From the NCBI GenBank assembly GCA_964390695.1, contig CAYMKI010000079.1, positions 1 through 14,006 of the forward strand: a stretch of DNA of 14,006 bases, given 5' to 3'. The position numbers and the translations under genes were made by a program. Positions 5,936 through 12,500 of the stretch are shown here, one piece after another. The notes under the pieces are model-generated. The model made no database searches and was not told the DNA's origin. It worked only from the letters and a program-made list of their open reading frames with translations. Position 1 is the first letter of the stretch. Every line of letters starts with the position of its first letter. The stretch is from CAWACC01 sp964390695 (lineage in GTDB: Bacteria; Chlamydiota; Chlamydiia; Chlamydiales; Parachlamydiaceae).

Positions 5936-6823
5936 CTACATCAAAAACTTTTCATGAGGATTTTGCAAGATCATCTTATGATCTTTGCCTCCTTTTTGTA
6001 CGTAATTTACGCATCGACAGATAGCGCTGTATCCATTATCGGTTTTAATGATCGATGGATTCATAGGGTTATACTTTAGCGTAGAATCATCTCTGATTAA
6101 AGGAGGATTAATTGGCAGCGACTTTAGATGAACATCTTTAAGTTCTTGGACGTAAAAGCGTAAATTTCTGTGGGCTTGCTCCTTGACAGCAGTAGGAAAC
6201 GATTTATTTAATAACAATTTTTCGATAGATTCAAATCCATCCTGTTTAAAAGAGGTGTAATAGGCAGCAATAGAAAGTTCTTCGTCAAATCGATAATTGT
6301 AGATGGATGGATCGACAAACAAGCTTCCATTTGGGGGATATGGGATTTTTATTCCTTGCCTAGCAAAGAGATAAGCCAGCTCATATTGTTTGTTCAATCT
6401 GTAATGTAAGGTTATTTTTTCCAGAGGTTCTGCACGAGCTGGATTATATTCATATGCATCCAAGTAATATTCAAGACCTTTTTCCCAGTTGCCAAGCAAA
6501 TTGTAGATCTCACCCAGCATAAATTTAGAGTACCACACCTCATCTCTTTCTCCGCCTTGTGAAATCCTTGTGGTATACCATGTGATAGCTTGATCATATT
6601 GTTGCATGGCTTTATAGGATTGAGCCAAGTAAAACACGTTGGATGGATCATCTGTGTGCTTTAAGAGTTCCTCGATAGAAGTGGTGTGCACCGGTATGTC
6701 TGCTAACCTTGCAGAAGAGCCTTCAAAAGCCTCAAGTGGAATAATCAAATATAACAGTAATGAAAATATAATATTTAGAGATAAAATAGTGTTCTTGGTT
6801 TCATTCAAGCTGAGATAACGCAT
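5936..6823 (-). CDS. TPR-repeat protein, N-terminal half of the amber-split gene
   Basis: From ATG 6823 this half encodes 295 residues. Residues about 12-33 (TILSLNIIFSLLLYLIIPLEA) form a signal peptide or anchor, with a possible cleavage after LEA, so the protein is probably exported. Residues about 58-155 hold tetratricopeptide repeats: NVFYLAQSYKAMQQYDQAITWY, WYSKFMLGEIYNLLGNWEKGLEYY and a third, weaker unit. From about 250 the first propeller strand starts (NPSIIKTDNGYSAICRCVNY), but the frame stops at TAG 5938-5936. Read through, the full protein would be 543 residues with TPR scaffold plus propeller, an arrangement known in carbohydrate-related proteins. The start was chosen because GGAG lies nine bases upstream; a longer TTG form from 6853 is possible. 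The function is unknown beyond likely protein or glycan binding. Confidence 0.7.
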   Translation of the reverse strand: MRYLSLNETKNTILSLNIIFSLLLYLIIPLEAFEGSSARLADIPVHTTSIEELLKHTDDPSNVFYLAQSYKAMQQYDQAITWYTTRISQGGERDEVWYSKFMLGEIYNLLGNWEKGLEYYLDAYEYNPARAEPLEKITLHYRLNKQYELAYLFARQGIKIPYPPNGSLFVDPSIYNYRFDEELSIAAYYTSFKQDGFESIEKLLLNKSFPTAVKEQAHRNLRFYVQELKDVHLKSLPINPPLIRDDSTLKYNPMNPSIIKTDNGYSAICRCVNYVQKGGKDHKMILQNPHEKFLM

Positions 6824-6832
6824 TAATGATAT

Positions 6833-6836
6833 CTCC
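6833..6836 (-). promoter_or_regulatory. Shine-Dalgarno for ATG 6823
   Basis: On the minus strand GGAG lies nine bases before ATG 6823, the best-placed site for the TPR gene; the upstream ATG 6838 and TTG 6853 have none comparable. Confidence 0.6.
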
Positions 6837-6916
6837 ATAGGGTGGGGGTTCAATTTGTATTTTTAGAATTCATGACCGACAGGTTACCACGATAAGCTTA
6901 ACAAAGAAATAAATTT

Positions 6917-7135
6917 CTATGTGTATGAGTGAGCAGAAAAAAGAATGGGGGGTTCTGCGATTTTTTTCTTCCACATTTCTATACCTTTTTGTGGTAGATA
7001 CATCTCAACACTATAAAGATGTTCGGTATTAGCCTTTAGGTGCTCACCCTTTTCCTTGGCCTTCTTTACCTTCTCTAGTTCTTCACGAAGAAGAAGCTGG
7101 CGGAAGACATCCTTCCCTGATATTCTATTCAGGGA
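6917..7135 (-). pseudogene. Unrecognised gene remnant, C-terminal part
   Basis: Downstream of the photolyase stop, a minus-strand frame stays open for 72 codons between TAG 7138-7136 and TAG 6919-6917. It encodes a charged, helix-prone peptide (KDVFRQLLLREELEKVKKA, then KGEHLKANTEHLYSVEMYLP, ending ILFSAHSYT). The composition looks like real coding sequence, but no start codon occurs before codon 33 and no ribosome site is seen, so it is more likely the decayed 3' end of a lost gene than an intact small gene. I do not recognise the family. A TCCCTGA/TCAGGGA hairpin (7114-7135) overlaps its beginning and might act as a weak terminator after the photolyase gene. Confidence 0.35.
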
Positions 7136-7148
7136 CTATATGCAGCTT

Positions 7149-8633
7149 CTAAGCGGTGCGGTCGGCAAAGTAGTGCTCCATGAGCCATTTTTCGGCAACG
7201 TGGATCTTTGTCTTGTATTTTTCCGGGTTTTTCTCAAAAGTTTTTAACAAAAACGTGGTGCGGGGATTCATGTCAAACAATTCGGTATGGTTGCATATAA
7301 ACCTCCAAAACAACCCATCCCAAATATCTACCCAGGGGCCTTTTTCGAAATCGCTCATTTTAAGGATATAATTGGCGGCCGATAGGTATGGTTTGGTGGT
7401 GATCAGGCCTCCATCTGCATACTGGCTCATACTATACACATTCGGTACCATGACCCAGTCGTAGGCGTCGACGAAGTTGCCCATAAACCAGGAATACACC
7501 TCATGTGGATCGGTTTCTGTGAGCAGCAAAAAGTTGCCCAAGACCATCAGTCGCTCGATGTGATGACAATATCCTGTCTTTATGACACGCTGTACGGTAT
7601 AATCTATGGGAGGGATTCCCGTTTTGCCTTCCCAGAAACATGCCGGGATAGGTCTTTGATGTTCAAAGTGATTGGAGCTGCGGACGCGTCTCCCTATCAG
7701 GAGATAGCAGGCGCGCATAAACTCCCTCCATCCAATTAGCTGCCTGACATAGCCTTCCAGGGAGTTGAGTGGAATTAGCATATTATCTGTAGCACTAAAT
7801 AGTTCTTTTAGAATGATTCCGGGTGTAAGCAGTCCTATATTGATCATGGGTGATAAAACGCTGTGAAAAAGAAAGGCTTCATCTTTGACAATGGCATCTT
7901 GAAAGTCGCCAAAATGCGCCAATTTGGTATCTATAAAACTTTTAAGAGCCTTCCTGGCGCCATCGAAGGTGGTAGGATACCACAGTGGTGCCGATTCCCC
8001 TGGGCATTGCGGAAATTCTCTCTCTACATATTCTCTGGCTTTGACTTCAGATAATCTGGATGGCGGTGTATACAACTTGGGAATGGCAAAGTGTTTCGGC
8101 ATACGCCTTCTGTTTTCTGTGTCAAAGCTGTATTTGCCGCCCATCGGCTTGCCTCCGGACATTAAAACATCCAATCTCTTGCGTTGGTATATGTAGAATG
8201 ATGCCATCGAATAATGGCTTTTGTCGTCGAAATATCGAGTAAGCTCTTCTTCCGTGCACAAAAATCCCGGGGAAGGATAATAATGGACTCGCCAGCGATG
8301 GTCTTCAGCAGCTTTTTGAATATCTTGGACTAGCCAGTCATCGCAAGGTTTTGCCAGGTGAACGTCCTCGATGCCTTTAGCGGCAAGGTGAACAGCGAAG
8401 TCGCCGCGAGCATGCAATTCATGAGATTCGATGAGGTGGACTTTATAGCCTCTTTCCTTGAGATAACCTGCATACTCTAACATGGCGGCTTTCAGCAAGA
8501 CCAGGCGTTGCTTATGGAAAGGTTGCACTCTAAAGTATAAGTAATCTTCAATTAGAAAGATAAGACGCTCTTTGGATAGGGCTGGATGCTCCTGAAAGAG
8601 CTGGTCGGGAAAAACTAAGGCGGCGCTATTCAT
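7149..8633 (-). CDS. Cryptochrome/photolyase family protein (deoxyribodipyrimidine photolyase-related, FeS-BCP type without cluster cysteines)
   Basis: The 494-residue protein matches the clade of Agrobacterium PhrB/CryB and bacterial (6-4) photolyases, flavoproteins that use light to repair UV lesions or act as blue-light receptors. The N-terminal antenna domain opens with NSAALVFPDQLF, followed by YFRVQPFHKQRLVLLKAAM (33-51). The C-terminal FAD-binding region has RQLIGWREFMR (297-307), HHIERLMVLGNF (357-368), MSQYADGG (402-409) and KPYLSAANYILKMSDF (414-429). The length is close to that of PhrB (about 507). Oddly, the four cysteines that hold the [4Fe-4S] cluster in PhrB have no counterpart: where the CxxC and the third cysteine are expected the sequence reads FEKGPWVDIWDGLFW (429-443), and the first site reads TGIPPIDY (338-345). 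The start is ATG 8633, 52 bases after the SRPBCC stop; the upstream Shine-Dalgarno is weak. The pair looks like an operon. Confidence 0.85.
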   Translation of the reverse strand: MNSAALVFPDQLFQEHPALSKERLIFLIEDYLYFRVQPFHKQRLVLLKAAMLEYAGYLKERGYKVHLIESHELHARGDFAVHLAAKGIEDVHLAKPCDDWLVQDIQKAAEDHRWRVHYYPSPGFLCTEEELTRYFDDKSHYSMASFYIYQRKRLDVLMSGGKPMGGKYSFDTENRRRMPKHFAIPKLYTPPSRLSEVKAREYVEREFPQCPGESAPLWYPTTFDGARKALKSFIDTKLAHFGDFQDAIVKDEAFLFHSVLSPMINIGLLTPGIILKELFSATDNMLIPLNSLEGYVRQLIGWREFMRACYLLIGRRVRSSNHFEHQRPIPACFWEGKTGIPPIDYTVQRVIKTGYCHHIERLMVLGNFLLLTETDPHEVYSWFMGNFVDAYDWVMVPNVYSMSQYADGGLITTKPYLSAANYILKMSDFEKGPWVDIWDGLFWRFICNHTELFDMNPRTTFLLKTFEKNPEKYKTKIHVAEKWLMEHYFADRTA

Positions 8634-8685
8634 ATCAAAGATTGGGTTGAATCAGCATCTACGTCCAAAAATATTGCATGTTGAT

Positions 8686-9162
8686 TTAAGAATGATCATA
8701 AGAGCCAAATATTTCAATCAGTTTTTGCTTGCGGTATGCAAAAATAAATTCCAAGTCTTTCTTGACCTTGAGCTGATGTACAAGCTTTCCCAAAATGCCA
8801 AATGGCATTTTGTAATTCACTCTATCCAGCACTTCCACTCCATGAGGGATAGGGGTGAACCTGTGTTCATGATGCCACATTTTGTAAGGGCCTAACCGTT
8901 GTTCGTCAATGAAATAATGGAGCTTGTCGACATGCGTAATCTCTGTGACCCATTCTATGGGCAAAAAGAGCAGGGGACGAAGGGTATAAGCGATGATTTG
9001 TCCCGGATAAATATGACGGTGGTAAAGGGGAGTGGTTAATTCGAATTGCAGATAGTCCGGAGTTAAGAGCCTTAAATTATAGGGATCCGAAAAAAAACTC
9101 CACGCTTCCTCTTGGGATATCGGGAGTGATTGGGTGTATTCTAACGTGTAAAGCATATACAT
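8686..9162 (-). CDS. SRPBCC (START-like) family protein
   Basis: The product (158 residues from ATG 9162; ATG 9156 and TTG 9165 are alternatives, none with a clear ribosome site) has the SRPBCC helix-grip pattern: LEYTQSLPISQEEAWSFFSD at the start, then NLRLLTPDYLQFEL, an ITHVDKLHYFIDEQRLGPYKMWHHEH strand pair, and a C-terminal helix (LGKLVHQLKVKKDLEFIFAYR). Proteins of this fold bind hydrophobic ligands. From recall, this subgroup (related to polyketide cyclase/SulA-like annotations) is often found beside photolyase genes, and here it directly precedes one on the same strand with a 52-base gap. Its ligand and its role in light or UV response are unknown. A small hairpin (GGTGA/TCACC, 9203-9216) lies upstream. 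Confidence 0.75.
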   Translation of the reverse strand: MYMLYTLEYTQSLPISQEEAWSFFSDPYNLRLLTPDYLQFELTTPLYHRHIYPGQIIAYTLRPLLFLPIEWVTEITHVDKLHYFIDEQRLGPYKMWHHEHRFTPIPHGVEVLDRVNYKMPFGILGKLVHQLKVKKDLEFIFAYRKQKLIEIFGSYDHS

Positions 9163-9247
9163 CAATATAAGTATTAAAGTGATAATGGCAAGTTTTATTT
9201 TGGGTGACTATTCACCACCCCTTAAAAAAAACTTAACTTATTGAATC

Positions 9248-9336
9248 TCAGAGTTCACAGAGAACACGGAGATATATAAAAGGGATATTTTGGAATAGTT
9301 GTATTTGAGTTTTGATCCCTCAGTGTCCTCTGTGGG
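9248..9336. repeat. Decayed CACAGAG...CTCTGTG inverted repeat
   Basis: The left arm CACAGAGAACACGGAG (9256-9271) faces the right arm CTCAGTGTCCTCTGTG (9319-9334) with a few mismatches; inside lies a second exact pair, AGGGAT (9281-9286) and ATCCCT (9315-9320). From recall, words of this type (CTCTGTG, CCGTGTTC) form arrays next to GxxExxY and similar small genes in many bacteria. Here no gene remains, so this is probably a deletion scar. Confidence 0.5.
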
Positions 9337-9569
9337 CTGTGTGCTTCAATTGGTTACACACACTGTAATTCTGTGGTGTGGATGTTTTATTATTAGGTGA
9401 TAATTGGATTTGTATATTATAATACTATTACTAAATAAAATTAACAAATAAACAACATTAAATTATTTAACATGCAGTATTTTACTGCTACGCAATGAGC
9501 TTATTCCCAAACCTGCATTTTATATTTTAAGTGATTTGAGTGGGCTCTCTAACGTAATTTATTATGTTT

Positions 9570-9575
9570 TATAAT
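9570..9575 (+). promoter_or_regulatory. Candidate -10 box of the giant ORF
   Basis: A perfect TATAAT lies 23 bases before ATG 9599, giving a short leader. No good -35 hexamer is found 16-18 bases upstream (the sequence there is CTCTAA), so activity would need an activator or another sigma factor. Confidence 0.35.
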
Positions 9576-9598
9576 GATAAAATATATAGGCGATTTTT

Positions 9599-12500
9599 AT
9601 GTTGAGTAATGCCACTCCAGAATATCTTGATAAAATGATCCATTTTTTAAGTGCACTGGATCGAGGCTTGTCGAACGGCGAACAAACTCCTGGAGAAAAG
9701 ACATCTCTCCATGAAAAAATTCCCACACCTTTGACGACTCAATCTACAGAGCATAAAGCAGGTGGAGGATACAGTATCGAAAATGCACGCCACATTGTCA
9801 TCTCTTACCTAAAAGATACTGAATGTCAATCCAAATATAAAACTCAGCATCACAAAATTCTTCAAATCTATCAACATCTTGTCCGACTATCCAGTAGAGA
9901 CCAAAATTTGATGGGGGGAATCGATACGCAAGCACTCGAAGCGATTTCACCAAAAGAACCGAAATTATTAGATCTTCAGGAAATGCTTGATGCCGACGTA
10001 TTCATACCCGCCCCCCCTGAAGAGTGCTTGTTTAAGAGTGAAGAGCAGGTCGTGACGCCCTATGCCTCCGATGATAGAACAGAGGCTTATGTTTTCCAGC
10101 CTAGTTCCAATTTAAAGGCTCCTTCCAATAGGCTATTATTTCACATTCACGCAGACGAATTCGGCAATGCTTCCCAACTGCAAGGTATGTACGAATCTCA
10201 AGAAATCTTCCAATATCTCAGCAATTATATACAACAAACTCCGAATGGCTCACAGATAACTAAGGAAACGCTGCAGTCGTTGCGAAATGTCCTGGAAATA
10301 CAAGCTGATGAATCTGATTCCTATCATCGCGATAAATTGCCTGCCGTGATTAAAACTGCGCAAAGCAAGATCGTTCAGGCTTTTGAAAACCAAACCCCTC
10401 TTTTAATTTTAGGTGGCTGGAAGGGAAACCCGGGACATGCGATCTATTATGAGATCGTCCCTCAATCAAACAATACAGCTGCGTTTAGGTTATACAACAC
10501 CGGTGCGGGGGTCAATTATCACGATCACGCTCAAAAAGGCACGCAAGTTAAGTATCATGCATATACGGAGTGGCAGGGAATAGACCGCCAAAAATTGGAG
10601 TCGCCCTATTTTTTAGAGGCCTTATATGAACTGAGAACTTATACGGCAACTAATAAAGGCCGCATTACCGGGGGTCGTAGCGACAGGCTTTCGCATACGA
10701 ATTTCTGTGAAGAGGACGTGTATCAAGGGTTAAAGGCTTTGCTCCAGCCGCAAACTACAAACTCCGAGCCTGAGTTCAATCCCCATCTGTTGATAGGACC
10801 GCAAAAAACTGGCGTCTGTACATGGAAGTCTTTGATGGCCTGGATGCGCACAAAAATGCCTTTGAATGACTATAAACGCTTCAAATGCGATATCAAGCTA
10901 CAGTCTTTGCGAGATTTTGTGCAGTCTCAACCGAAAACTATTGCACCGCAAGATTGGCGGTTGGTACTAAAAAGCCATCAAAACCTATGCCGTTCGCTCA
11001 TGCAGTTGTACAAGCAAAATCTTATTGGCAACGAGTATCTGAAAAGTGCACAGCAAATCTTAAAGCCCATCGCTGCCTGGATTCAGCAAAATGCTGATAG
11101 TCGGCTTGTAATCCGGAAAGATGTTGTCGATTTTACATATTTGCCACCGGCAGAGGGTGCATATTTCGAAATTCCTGCTTATCCGACAGGCGCTTTGCAG
11201 GTAAATGACACATCCAGCACGGCAGCAGCGCAGCAGCCTTGGCTCAATCTGATCCCTGAATTTAAATGCATTTCCTTTGACGATCCGGCACAAATAGAAG
11301 AGAGCTTTCGTGAAACACTTGCTCTGGCCAACACGGCATGGGAAATAGGCGAGGATAGCGCACTGCACATCTCCCTGATGGAAAAGATCACTGACTTATC
11401 AGTGGATGATGAGTTTTGGAAAAAGGCCTCTCAAGAAAAACCTGAAAAGGCTCAAAAATTGATTGTGCAATTAGGAGGGCTATCAGAGTTGTTGTTTAAA
11501 AGTTGCTTTACCATTCCCGAAGCGCATTTAGTCACCCCGGAAAAACAATATGCCTTCCAAAAAATACAGTATTTACAACAGCTGCTCTTAGGAAATTTTA
11601 TTTCCAATACTAGGTCGATATCTCTCATGATAAAATACAGATCTCTTCAAGCGAGAATAAGATTGCTCGAAGACTTGTTATACTCGATGCCTAATGCTAA
11701 GATGCAAAAAGATCTGGCCTATATGGATCAGAAATTATTTCCCGAATGGTCAAAGTCTCACTACAAAACTCGCAGCTTTAGAGCGCATAATGCCAGAGCT
11801 TACAGTAGAGAAGAACTGACGCTGGAAAAGTTTTTTTTCGAACAGTGTAAACCAACCCTGGAACTTATCGCAAAAAACGACCCAGACTTTAGCCGCAAAA
11901 AACTGGAAGAGCAACAAGCGATATTATTTGCCAGCGAACTCTTACCTGATTGGGCAAAAGCTTTGCGTAATACTCAACTTGCTGCCATCTATTTGGTTAA
12001 AGATCAAGTAGGCTCTCTTGTGCAGGTGAACCGCCAAGAGGATTTTCTACTGAATTTTCAAGTAAAAGAAAAAATAGATGCATGTAGCTATGAAACCTAT
12101 TATGAAGTCAACATCGAGTGTAAAGGTTTGCGCGATGACAATTTAAAAACGCCTGCAGAAGATGATTATCTAAAATTTTGCAAAAATGCCTTATATTATA
12201 CACCTGGTCAATATCCTAAATTGTACACTTCCTCTATAAATAACTTTGTTGCCGGCATAATAGAATATGGCTTTTTTCTAGCAGAAAAAGAATACACGGA
12301 TCAGAGCCTTCCAGCTATAAACGCTGTGCTAAAAATGAAAAATAAGAATCTTATTAACCTGGAGGTAGAGGAATTTCGGGATTTGGTGCGGTTGTTTTTA
12401 GTATCTGGACTTCAGCAGGTCGAAGTTTTGGAATATTTCACCAAATACCCTGAGAAATTTGAGGATACCGATTACCGAACGTTGTTCCATGTTTCTTTGT

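Larger units (their letters stand above)
9166..9598. other. AT-rich divergent intergenic region
   Basis: No gene is supported between the SRPBCC start (minus) and the giant ORF (plus). It contains a hairpin GGTGACTATTCACC (9203-9216) near the SRPBCC start, the decayed CACAGAG/CTCTGTG inverted repeat (9248-9336), a very AT-rich stretch (about 9385-9480) and a TATAAT box before the giant ORF. Confidence 0.7.

Noticed and set aside
7503..8242. Several plus-strand frames of 60-90 codons opposite the photolyase gene
   Set aside because: They lie antisense to a clearly conserved coding sequence, have no ribosome sites and overlap each other in different frames.
8647..8895. 82-codon plus-strand frame opposite the SRPBCC gene
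   Set aside because: It overlaps the end of the SRPBCC gene on the other strand and has no domain-like sequence; the SRPBCC frame explains the region.
11060..11391. Two overlapping minus-strand frames inside the giant ORF
   Set aside because: They are short, lack start signals and run antisense to the continuous plus-strand frame.
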